Both the position numbers and the translations under genes were made by a program. A stretch of DNA of 7,042 nt from contig CABUVF010000112.1 in the NCBI GenBank assembly GCA_902494945.1, positions 1-7,042 on the forward strand. Reading direction: 5' to 3'. Shown here piece by piece: positions 1 to 6,132 of this stretch (its first letter is position 1; each line of letters opens with the position of its first letter). The notes below the pieces were generated by a model, which did no database searches, was not told the DNA's origin, and worked only from the letters and a program-made list of their open reading frames with translations. Source of the DNA: an uncultured Collinsella sp. GTDB lineage: Bacteria > Actinomycetota > Coriobacteriia > Coriobacteriales > Coriobacteriaceae.

Positions 1-1926
1 CCCGTCTGCGCCCGCAGTGTGTGGCAGCCCAGCTGGGCCGGTACCACGCTCGCCGAGCGCATGCCCTCGCTCGTCACCGACCTCAACGTCGCTTCCAACA
101 AGGGCCTTTCCGAGCGCTTCGACTCCACCATCGGCGCCGCGACCGTGCTTATGCCTTTTGGCGGCAAGACGCAGCTCACCCCGAGCTCGGCCATGGTCGC
201 CAAGTTCCCCGTGGACGGCGAGACCACCACAGCGAGTGCCATGGCATGGGGCTTCACCCCCTATTTGATGGAGGCCGACCAGTTTGCGGGCGCCTACCTG
301 TCCGTGGTCGAGTCAATCGACAAGCTCGTTGCCGCCGGCTTTGAGCTCAAGAGCGCCTACCTCTCCTTCCAGGAGTACTTCGAGCGTCTGCGCACCGAAG
401 CAGAGCGCTGGGGCAAGCCCATGGCTGCCGTCCTGGGTGCCCTTATGGCCCAGGTCGACCTGGGTGCCGGTGCCATCGGCGGCAAGGACTCCATGAGCGG
501 TTCGTTTGAGGACGAGACCGGCGAGCTCAACGTTCCGCCGACCCTGATCAGCTTCGCCGTCGCCGTGGGCAAGGCCGCCCGCGCCGTCTCGCCCGAGTTC
601 AAGGGCCTCACGCACCGCGTCGTCCGCATCGCCCCCGCCACCTACGGCGAGGATTACCGCCCCGACGCCCAGCAGCTGCTCGCCGCGTTTGACGCCGTCG
701 AGGCGCTCACCGCCAACGGCAACGCCCTGGCCATCTCCACGCCCGGCTACGGCTGCGGCGCCGAGAGCCTCTTTAAGATGTGCGTCGGTAACCAGATCGG
801 TATCGAGCTTGCCGAGGATGTAGACGTGGAGAGCCTCTTCACCCCGCTCTACGGTAGCTTTATCGTCGAGCTCGCCGAGGATGCCGAGCTGCCCGAGGTC
901 GCCGACGGCGTTGTCGTCGAGCCCCTGGGCACCACCGTCGAGGGCTATGTCATCGACACCGGCTCCGAGGTCATCGAGCTCGCCGAGCTCCAGGAGGCCT
1001 GGGAGAGCGGCATCGAGGGCGTCTTTGCCTACCGCAGCGCCGACGAGACCCCCGAGGTCGAGACCATCGACTTCCGCGCCAAGGATATCCACGTGTACGG
1101 CGGCGCCAAGATCGCCCGCCCGCGCGTGATCATCCCCGTGTTCCCCGGCAACAACTGCGAGTACGACAGCGCCCGCGCCTTCCGTGCCGCCGGTGCCGAG
1201 GCCGACACCTTCGTGATCAACAACCTCACGCCCGAGGCCGTCGCCGAGAGCACCCGCGAGCTTGCCCGCCGCATCCGTGCAAGCCAGATCGTTATGATCC
1301 CCGGCGGCTTCTCGGGCGGCGACGAGCCCGACGGCTCTGCCAAGTTCATCACGGCGTTCTTCCGCGCTCCCGAGGTCACCGAGGCAGTCCGCGACCTGCT
1401 CAAGGCCCGCGATGGCCTGATGCTGGGCATCTGCAACGGCTTCCAGGCCCTGATCAAGCTCGGTCTGGTGCCCTACGGCGACATCGTCGCCGCCACGCCC
1501 GATGCGCCCACGTTGACGTTCAACACCATCGGTCGCCACCAGAGCCGTCTGGTGCGCACCCGCATCTCGTCCAACTTGTCCCCGTGGCTGTCGCAGTGCA
1601 GCCTGGACGACCCCTACACCGTCGCCATCAGCCACGGCGAGGGCCGCTTTGTCGCTAACGATGAAGTGCTCGCCCAGCTGATCGCCAACGGCCAGGTCGC
1701 CACGCAGTACGTGGGCGAGAACGGCAAGCCCAGCATGGATCTCTCCGTCAACCCCAACGGCTCCGCACTCGCCATCGAGGGCATCACGAGCCCCGACGGC
1801 CGCGTCCTGGGCAAGATGGGCCATGCCGAGCGTCGCGGCGACAACCTGTACCGCAACGTGCCCGAGCATGTCCCCGGCGATAAGTTCATGCCGATCTTTG
1901 AGAGCGGCGTGGCCTACTTCGCTTAA
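1..1926 (+). CDS. purL: Phosphoribosylformylglycinamidine synthase, large single-chain form, 5'-truncated by the window
   Basis: This enzyme (FGAM synthase) makes FGAM from FGAR, ATP and glutamine, the fourth step of de novo purine synthesis in the cytoplasm. The reading frame is open from base 1, so the gene starts outside the window; 641 residues are visible of a family that usually has about 1,200-1,300. Residues 1 to about 360 are the second AIRS-like synthetase half, with the FDSTIGAATVLMPFGGK segment and the GGKDSM motif at about 160-165. From about 376 a class-I glutaminase domain follows, opening with RVIIPVFPGNNCEYD. Its expected triad is present: nucleophile C478 in GICNGFQ, and H608 and E610 in GHAERR. 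The fused glutaminase marks the long PurL type rather than the split PurS/PurQ/PurL type. The stop is TAA at 1924-1926, followed by a terminator. The family call is secure, and no damage is visible in the part present. Confidence 0.96.
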   Translation, partial: PVCARSVWQPSWAGTTLAERMPSLVTDLNVASNKGLSERFDSTIGAATVLMPFGGKTQLTPSSAMVAKFPVDGETTTASAMAWGFTPYLMEADQFAGAYLSVVESIDKLVAAGFELKSAYLSFQEYFERLRTEAERWGKPMAAVLGALMAQVDLGAGAIGGKDSMSGSFEDETGELNVPPTLISFAVAVGKAARAVSPEFKGLTHRVVRIAPATYGEDYRPDAQQLLAAFDAVEALTANGNALAISTPGYGCGAESLFKMCVGNQIGIELAEDVDVESLFTPLYGSFIVELAEDAELPEVADGVVVEPLGTTVEGYVIDTGSEVIELAELQEAWESGIEGVFAYRSADETPEVETIDFRAKDIHVYGGAKIARPRVIIPVFPGNNCEYDSARAFRAAGAEADTFVINNLTPEAVAESTRELARRIRASQIVMIPGGFSGGDEPDGSAKFITAFFRAPEVTEAVRDLLKARDGLMLGICNGFQALIKLGLVPYGDIVAATPDAPTLTFNTIGRHQSRLVRTRISSNLSPWLSQCSLDDPYTVAISHGEGRFVANDEVLAQLIANGQVATQYVGENGKPSMDLSVNPNGSALAIEGITSPDGRVLGKMGHAERRGDNLYRNVPEHVPGDKFMPIFESGVAYFA

Positions 1927-1941
1927 ACCTTTCCCATCGGG

Positions 1942-1947
1942 TACAAT
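1942..1947 (+). promoter_or_regulatory. Possible -10 box (TACAAT) upstream of the purL terminator
   Basis: TACAAT matches the sigma-70 -10 consensus at five of six positions and lies just after the purL stop. No good -35 box is visible 17-18 bases upstream, where the sequence is TCGCTT or TTCGCT. If active, transcription would start near 1954, immediately before the hairpin at 1964-1992, and would drive the transporter gene at 2026. This is a weak call from sequence resemblance alone. Confidence 0.27.
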
Positions 1948-1963
1948 CCCCTCGGGTAACAAC

Positions 1964-2000
1964 ACCCGCCACCGACGCATCCGGTGGCGGGTTCTTTTTT
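1964..2000 (+). terminator. Strong intrinsic terminator after purL, or attenuator before the EamA gene
   Basis: A perfect 11-bp GC-rich stem (ACCCGCCACCG at 1964-1974 pairing with CGGTGGCGGGT at 1982-1992) has a 7-base loop. It runs straight into a T-rich tract ending in six T (1995-2000). This is the textbook form of a Rho-independent terminator on the plus strand. It starts 38 bases after the purL stop. It ends only 25 bases before the start of the next gene, which makes a leader attenuator an alternative reading. Confidence 0.9.
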
Positions 2001-2013
2001 GCTTCGCGCATGC

Positions 2014-2020
2014 AGGAAGG
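2014..2020 (+). promoter_or_regulatory. Ribosome binding site that fixes the EamA start
   Basis: AGGAAGG lies 5 bases before the ATG at 2026. It picks that ATG over an in-frame GTG at 1984, which lies inside the terminator hairpin and has no ribosome site. Confidence 0.85.
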
Positions 2021-2025
2021 ACATC

Positions 2026-2961
2026 ATGGAAAGCCGCAAGCCGTATCTCGCCACCCTGCCCGGACTCATCCTGGGTTGTCTTGTTTGCTGTGCACTCTGG
2101 GGATCGGCGTTTCCCTGCATCAAGATCGGCTACGCGCTCTTTGGTATCCCGGCGCACGATAGCGCCTCGCAGCTGCTCTTTGCGGGCTTGCGCTTCACGC
2201 TTGCCGGCGCCCTGGTTATCGTTGGGATGAGTGCGGCCCAACGCCGCCCCCTCATTCCGCAGGCTCGCGACATCAAGCCCATCTTTGTCTTGTCGCTCTT
2301 CCAGACTATCGGGCAGTACTTCTTTTTCTATCTGGGCCTCTCGTGCGCCAGCGCCATGTCGAGCTCCATCATCGAGGCCAGCGCCAACTTCCTCGCAATC
2401 CTCTTTGCCGCCCTAGCATTTCACACCGAGAAGCTCAATACGGCCAAGGTGCTTGGCTGTGCGCTGGGCTTTGCCGGCGTCGCGCTCGTCAACCTCTCGG
2501 GCGCAGATGGCACCTTTGGCTTCAGGCTCGATGGCGAGGGCTTTATCCTAGCCTCCACTGTCGCGGGTGCTCTTTCGACCTGCCTGATCGGCATCTTCTC
2601 GCGCAAGCACGACGGCGTCTTGCTTGCCGGGTGGCAGTTCTTGGTCGGCGGACTGGTCCTCACCGCCATCGGCTTTTTGATGGGCGGCGCGCTCTCCCCC
2701 ACTGAAATCGCCCCCGCCATCGCGCTCATTATCTATATGGCACTCATTTCCGCCGTCGCGTACTCGCTATGGTCGCGTCTGCTTGCCGTCAACCCCGTCA
2801 GCCGTGTGTCGGTCTTTGGCTTTATGAATCCAGTCTTTGGCGTACTGTTAAGCGCGCTGCTGCTCGGCGAGGGCGCTGGCACGAGCCCTGTGACCGTACT
2901 TGTTGCCCTGCTGTTGGTCTGCGGCGGCATCATCATCGTCAACAGGCCCAAAAAGGCCTAA
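2026..2961 (+). CDS. EamA-family (DMT superfamily) transporter
   Basis: This is an inner-membrane transporter of the drug/metabolite transporter type, 311 residues long, the usual size for a two-repeat EamA protein. About ten hydrophobic segments can be read (near 13-30, 48-68, 84-104, 110-132, 140-158, 170-190, 198-218, 228-250, 262-280 and 288-305). They form two repeats of about five helices each. The second repeat ends with a family-typical stretch, GFMNPVFGVLLSALLLGE, at about 265-282. An early ALWGSAFPCIK motif at 23-33 also matches the family, which often has a WGS/WGxxF element in helix 1. EamA members commonly export amino acids, metabolites or drugs; the substrate cannot be read from the sequence. 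The start is chosen by the AGGAAGG site at 2014-2020. Its position directly after the purL terminator, with no room for its own promoter in between, leaves its transcription in question. Confidence 0.9.
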   Translation: MESRKPYLATLPGLILGCLVCCALWGSAFPCIKIGYALFGIPAHDSASQLLFAGLRFTLAGALVIVGMSAAQRRPLIPQARDIKPIFVLSLFQTIGQYFFFYLGLSCASAMSSSIIEASANFLAILFAALAFHTEKLNTAKVLGCALGFAGVALVNLSGADGTFGFRLDGEGFILASTVAGALSTCLIGIFSRKHDGVLLAGWQFLVGGLVLTAIGFLMGGALSPTEIAPAIALIIYMALISAVAYSLWSRLLAVNPVSRVSVFGFMNPVFGVLLSALLLGEGAGTSPVTVLVALLLVCGGIIIVNRPKKA

Positions 2962-3028
2962 TGAACTGCCCTTATTTAGCAGAGCGGATTCACATACTTT
3001 AGTTTAATGGAGTACATCGGAGAGCCGA

Positions 3029-3061
3029 GGGCCGCCACGCACGCCAGCGTGTGCCCCTTTT
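3029..3061 (+). terminator. Probable intrinsic terminator of the EamA gene
   Basis: GGGC (3029-3032) and CACGC (3036-3040) pair with GCGTG (3047-3051) and GCCC (3053-3056) around a 6-base loop. This forms an imperfect hairpin with a 3-base bulge on one side and a single base on the other. CTTTT follows at 3057-3061. The T run lies on the plus-strand side only, so it fits the end of the EamA transcript rather than the converging diguanylate cyclase gene, whose stop codon is 2 bases away. It is weaker than the purL terminator. Confidence 0.55.
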
Positions 3062-3062
3062 C

Positions 3063-4205
3063 CTAGCGTATCTGAACGCCGGCTTTCTTCTTCTCGCGCT
3101 TTACGCGGTAGAGCTCCGCGTCGGCAGCACGAAGCAAGTCTTGCCAGGTATCGACGCCATCACCAACCCGTGCGTAGCCGATGGACATCCGCAACAGATA
3201 CGGAACCTCGGCGCGCGCGAGCTCATCGTTGATTGTCGCGCACAGATGCATGATATCCTGTTCCGCCACTGCCTTTTGGAGCACCACGAACTCATCGCCA
3301 CCATAACGTGCGATAAAGCCGCCAGACGCCGAGCAGACTTCTTTGAGCGCAGCGGATATGACCTGAAGAGCGTGGTCGCCCTCCACATGCCCATAGCGAT
3401 CGTTAATCTGCTTAAAGCCGTCGGCGTCCATCATAAGCAGATATACATCTTCGGCCTGATCCACATTTGAGAAGAGCGACAGCATATAGGTCTCAAAACG
3501 GTTGCGATTGTTAAGTCCAGTCAACGGGTCGGTCGAGATGAGCTGCTCCTGGTAGATGATGTAGAGCAGCAACATGCTAATCATTATGCCGACACAAAGG
3601 CCGGGCACCGAGTATACGACCTGAAAGGTACCGCCCACCAGGGCCGGAATGGCGAAAAATGCCAAGGTTCGATAGATGGCCTTCGTCTGCAGGCTCTCGA
3701 CCCTGCGAGATTGCACAAATGCATGCAGGGACGTATGTATAACGTAACAGTAGCTGACGATGGGCTGGATCATATAGGCAAAGCCGCGACGATACACGCC
3801 CTGCGAATCGATATAGAACAGGGCGTGCGTCCAGTAACTGGTAAACGCCAGCACGACCACCAGAGCCGTAGGCAACGCAACAAGCACCACCCTATAGCGC
3901 GAGGTCAAAAGGCGAGAACCCTGCACCGTCTCGGAATAGATAAACCAAATGAGACACGCGATAGCAAAGAGCGAAAACGAAACCGCGTTGGAAATCCAGT
4001 TGGCAGCAATGCCCAACGTGCCGTCCACACCGTCCGAAAGCGTCCAGATCATATCGAATAATATGTACGCGGCAGAGGTGTAGCCAAGCATGCTAAACAA
4101 TAGCTGCTGGGTGCTCGAGAACAAGGAGCGACGACTTCGCACGGCAAGCCCGATAAGAACAATCATGCATAGCACGAATATCTCAATCTTGAGTGCCTTA
4201 ACCAC
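3063..4205 (-). CDS. Membrane-anchored GGDEF diguanylate cyclase
   Basis: This protein probably makes cyclic di-GMP from two GTP at the inner face of the membrane. Numbered from the GTG at 4205 it has 380 residues. The N-terminal 220 or so carry about seven hydrophobic segments (near 5-23, 34-54, 72-91, 105-123, 141-159, 178-198 and 202-218) and match no sensor domain I can name. The GGDEF domain follows from about 225: TDPLTGLNNR, then DADGFKQINDRYGH with metal-binding aspartate at about 260, then an intact GGDEF at 302-306. Catalysis is therefore expected. The inhibitory I-site (RxxD just before GGDEF) is replaced by ASGG, so product feedback at that site is unlikely. Start choice is uncertain. 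The frame is open to a TTG at 4223 (386 residues) that lacks a ribosome site, while GAAGGG lies about 10 bases before the GTG. Stop is TAG at 3065-3063. It converges with the EamA gene. Confidence 0.9.
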   Translation of the reverse strand: MVKALKIEIFVLCMIVLIGLAVRSRRSLFSSTQQLLFSMLGYTSAAYILFDMIWTLSDGVDGTLGIAANWISNAVSFSLFAIACLIWFIYSETVQGSRLLTSRYRVVLVALPTALVVVLAFTSYWTHALFYIDSQGVYRRGFAYMIQPIVSYCYVIHTSLHAFVQSRRVESLQTKAIYRTLAFFAIPALVGGTFQVVYSVPGLCVGIMISMLLLYIIYQEQLISTDPLTGLNNRNRFETYMLSLFSNVDQAEDVYLLMMDADGFKQINDRYGHVEGDHALQVISAALKEVCSASGGFIARYGGDEFVVLQKAVAEQDIMHLCATINDELARAEVPYLLRMSIGYARVGDGVDTWQDLLRAADAELYRVKREKKKAGVQIR

Positions 4206-4268
4206 TAGACGCCATCCCTTCAATATCCAAGTGGTCAGAATCGCCCGATTCGTGTCTGGGCAATAAAC

Positions 4269-4287
4269 ACCCCTACTCCGCAGGGGT
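4269..4287 (-). promoter_or_regulatory. Hairpin at the predicted 5' end of the diguanylate cyclase mRNA
   Basis: ACCCCT (4269-4274) and AGGGGT (4282-4287) form a perfect 6-bp stem with a 7-base loop. Read on the minus strand it is followed by GTTTATTG. It lies about where transcription would start from the -10 box at 4295-4300. It could be a 5' stabilising stem or a weak attenuator. Another short stem (GAATC, loop GCCC, GATTC) lies further down the leader at 4238-4251. Confidence 0.35.
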
Positions 4288-4294
4288 AAAGGGA

Positions 4295-4303
4295 ATCATA
4301 GCA
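4295..4303 (-). promoter_or_regulatory. Likely extended -10 promoter for the diguanylate cyclase gene
   Basis: On the minus strand the bases read TGCTATGAT, an extended -10 element (TGn plus TATGAT, five of six matches to TATAAT). The -35 region is poor. TTGCAG is present, but with a 19-base spacer; an extended -10 can make up for this. Transcription would start near 4287, leaving a leader of about 80 bases before the GTG at 4205. Confidence 0.45.
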
Positions 4304-4347
4304 GAGCGCCCGAACGTCACTGCAAGACAGCTTTCGTTCGGGCGCTC
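4304..4347. repeat. Perfect 13-bp inverted repeat next to the diguanylate cyclase promoter
   Basis: GAGCGCCCGAACG (4304-4316) and CGTTCGGGCGCTC (4335-4347) are exact reverse complements separated by 18 bases. One arm abuts the extended -10 element and the repeat covers the -35 area. As RNA it would form a strong hairpin downstream of azlC, but no T run follows in either direction. It may therefore be a regulator binding site, or a transcript-end structure without a classic U tail. Confidence 0.8.
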
Positions 4348-4350
4348 AAA

Positions 4351-4369
4351 CGGCGCGAATTGCGCGCCG
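4351..4369 (-). terminator. Weak terminator-like hairpin after azlC
   Basis: CGGCGCG (4351-4357) pairs with CGCGCCG (4363-4369) around a 5-base loop. On the minus strand it begins 23 bases after the azlC stop and is followed by only TTT before the next inverted repeat. Together with that repeat it could end the azlC transcript. The short U run keeps this tentative. Confidence 0.35.
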
Positions 4370-4392
4370 GCACTATTGATGGGTGTCGATTG

Positions 4393-5193
4393 TTACTCGC
4401 CATCGATGTCGATCGCGACAGCTTCCTCGATGGCCTCGACACCGGCGGGCGACAGATCTTCCTTGCCCTGGCAAAACTTCTTGTCGACCCAGCCAGTCAG
4501 AATCGGAGCCATGATTGCCATGATGATAACGGCGGTGGCGATCTGGGCGTACGCGGTGGGCGCAAGCTCGGCATAGCGCGGCGCGACCTCGGCAAGAGCA
4601 ACCGGCGTGGTCATAGCCGTGCCGGCGATGGTGGAGCAAGCCACCGCGGCAACGACATTGCCGTGCGACAGTCGCTGCGAAAAGAGCAGGCAGATAAAGA
4701 GCGAGGTGCAGACAAAGGCTGCAATGGCGGTGGGAACATCGACAACGGCGCCGACGATGGCGCCCATCGCACACGAAACGCCCCATGTTGCGATGAGAAT
4801 CACGTTGAGCACGAAGGACTCGCGCGGGCCCCAATCCTCCCCTTCAACCAACTTGGCAAGCGAGATGCCATATGCCTCCTCGGTAAGTGTCGCGGCAACA
4901 GCCAGCGTCTGACGCTTCGAGGCACCCGTCAGATGCGGCGCGATCGATGCCGAGTAAAGCGCAAAGCGCGAGGAGATGGCAGCAACGCTCGCGACGATCG
5001 ATGCTGCAGGCACGCCCGCCAGCCAAAGATTGCAGATCATAAACTGGCCGCTGCCCGTCACAAACGTGCTGCTCAGAGCAAAGACCATCCAGGGCTCCAT
5101 TCCCGTCTGCCCCATGATCATTCCGCACGGCGCGCCTATTGCAACATAGGTAAGCATCACTGGCCAGACGATTTTAAAGATCCTAAGGACCAT
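4393..5193 (-). CDS. azlC: AzlC/YgaZ-family branched-chain amino-acid permease
   Basis: This is a membrane protein of the AzlC family, whose known members (B. subtilis AzlC, E. coli YgaZ) export branched-chain amino acids or analogues together with a small partner, AzlD/YgaH. From the ATG at 5193 it has 266 residues, with about seven hydrophobic segments. Family hallmarks appear in order: the opening helix with FKIVWPVMLTY, TGSGQF at 46-51, SRFALYSASIAPHL at 75-88 and LTEEAYG at 103-109. The C-terminal tail (about 236-266) is charged and acidic. The start is uncertain: GGGAG lies 4 bases before the ATG. The frame extends 23 codons to a TTG at 5262 with AGGTGA upstream, but those codons show less G/C at third positions, and the TTG sits inside an inverted repeat. 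No azlD gene is present on either side within the window. Family call firm, substrate inferred. Confidence 0.87.
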   Translation of the reverse strand: MVLRIFKIVWPVMLTYVAIGAPCGMIMGQTGMEPWMVFALSSTFVTGSGQFMICNLWLAGVPAASIVASVAAISSRFALYSASIAPHLTGASKRQTLAVAATLTEEAYGISLAKLVEGEDWGPRESFVLNVILIATWGVSCAMGAIVGAVVDVPTAIAAFVCTSLFICLLFSQRLSHGNVVAAVACSTIAGTAMTTPVALAEVAPRYAELAPTAYAQIATAVIIMAIMAPILTGWVDKKFCQGKEDLSPAGVEAIEEAVAIDIDGE

Positions 5194-5252
5194 GCCACTC
5201 CCATTCTGGTAAGTCGTCTGCAGCGCGCCTTGCAACGCAGCAGAAATATCAA

Positions 5253-5288
5253 CCGGTGGCAATAAAGTTCACCTACAATTGCCACCGG
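5253..5288. repeat. Perfect 11-bp inverted repeat in the divergent azlC/HD-gene promoter region
   Basis: CCGGTGGCAAT (5253-5263) and ATTGCCACCGG (5278-5288) are exact reverse complements with a 14-base spacer, arm centres 25 bases apart. The right arm overlaps the candidate -10 box at 5274-5279 and the left arm covers its -35 position. This is the arrangement expected of an operator for a dimeric regulator. If transcribed leftward, the arms would instead form a hairpin around the possible azlC TTG start. Confidence 0.8.
5274..5279 (+). promoter_or_regulatory. Candidate -10 box for the HD-domain gene
   Basis: TACAAT lies 40 bases before the ATG of the HD gene, in the only non-coding stretch upstream of it. 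It would give a leader of about 34 bases. No good -35 box is seen at 17 bases (AACCGG), where the left arm of the inverted repeat lies. The promoter may therefore be weak or dependent on an activator. Confidence 0.4.
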
Positions 5289-5319
5289 ATCGAAAGACAC
5301 AACTTTTTAGGAAGTCATT

Positions 5320-6132
5320 ATGACAGCTATCGATCGAGACCGGGCGCGCGCGGCCTTCAAAAGCTACACCGATGCCTACGACGCCACCAACCCACGCATC
5401 GCGCTCAAAATCGAGCATACGTACCACGTGGCCGAGGCATGCGATGCCGTAGCGCGCGAGCAGGGCTGGTCGTCAGAAGATATTGACCTGGCATGGCTTT
5501 GCGGCCTGCTGCACGATATGGGCCGCTTTGAGCAGCTGCGACGCTGGGACACCTTTAAGGACGCCGAGAGCATGAGCCATGCAGTGCTGGGCATCGAGGT
5601 CCTCTTTGGCGAGAATCCCGCCGATGCACCCGCCGTAATGAGCATCCGCGACTTTATCGATGACCCGGCAGAAGATGAGCTCATCCGAGCGAGCATCGCC
5701 TATCACAGCGATTTCCGTCTACCCGCACAGCTCGACGAGCGCACGCGGAGCTTCTGCGACATCGTGCGCGATGGCGACAAGATCGACATTATGCGCACCA
5801 TCGCCGACAGCACCGTCGACACCGTCCTCAAGGTGGATGAGGACACGTTTCTCGCCAGCCACTTCTCGACACCGGCGCTTACCGCCTTTGACGAGCACCG
5901 CTGCGTCGCGCGCGATGAGCGCGATGAGCCCGCCGACTTCTTGGTGGGGCTTATCTGCTTTATGTTTGAGCTCGTCTATCCGGCAAGCCGCGCGCTGGCG
6001 CGCGAGCAAGGCGATATCTACCGCCTGCTCGACGCGCCCTTTGGCATTACGCGGCCCTTTACCGACCCCGCCACGCAGGCAACCTGGAGCCGCCTAAAGG
6101 ACGAGATGCGCGACTGGCTGGCGCGCGCTTAG
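5320..6132 (+). CDS. HD-domain metal-dependent phosphohydrolase
   Basis: This is a soluble protein of 270 residues with no signal peptide or membrane segment. The HD superfamily metal site is readable in order: H36 in EHTYHV, H65-D66 in GLLHDMGRF, and D153 in DGDKID. Extra conserved-looking histidines are H87 (MSHAVLG) and H129 (AYHSDF). Such proteins hydrolyse phosphate esters, often of nucleotides; the substrate here is unknown. It is not an HD-GYP c-di-GMP phosphodiesterase, because the GYP segment is absent. The start is well supported by AGGAAG at 5309-5314, 5 bases before the ATG. It is transcribed away from azlC, with the inverted repeat between them. Its last 4 bases overlap the end of the converging etfA gene. 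I recognise the fold, not a named gene. Confidence 0.88.
   Translation: MTAIDRDRARAAFKSYTDAYDATNPRIALKIEHTYHVAEACDAVAREQGWSSEDIDLAWLCGLLHDMGRFEQLRRWDTFKDAESMSHAVLGIEVLFGENPADAPAVMSIRDFIDDPAEDELIRASIAYHSDFRLPAQLDERTRSFCDIVRDGDKIDIMRTIADSTVDTVLKVDEDTFLASHFSTPALTAFDEHRCVARDERDEPADFLVGLICFMFELVYPASRALAREQGDIYRLLDAPFGITRPFTDPATQATWSRLKDEMRDWLARA

Noticed and set aside
1984..2025. An N-terminal extension of the EamA protein from a GTG at 1984
   Set aside because: The extension would translate the terminator hairpin and T tract. AGGAAGG places the start at the ATG at 2026.
313..2241. A 642-codon open frame on the minus strand opposite purL
   Set aside because: It is a shadow of purL caused by G/C-rich third positions. 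Its product is low in complexity and dominated by A, G, D, L and V. It crosses the purL terminator and the start of the transporter gene, and the plus strand has clear catalytic motifs.
3051..3470. A 139-codon plus-strand frame opposite the diguanylate cyclase
   Set aside because: It begins inside a terminator hairpin, lacks a ribosome site, and lies antisense to the conserved GGDEF domain.
4206..4392. A riboswitch or small RNA gene between azlC and the diguanylate cyclase gene
   Set aside because: The hairpins are real, but I could match them to no known riboswitch core, and no separate promoter-terminator pair for a small RNA is evident.
4360..5265. A 301-codon plus-strand open frame opposite azlC
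   Set aside because: Its product is rich in R, G, D and H with no recognisable motif. The minus strand encodes a clear AzlC-family membrane protein.
3063..6132. A c-di-GMP signalling module made of the GGDEF protein and the HD protein
   Set aside because: The HD protein lacks the GYP segment, is on the opposite strand and is separated by azlC, so there is no support for a shared pathway.
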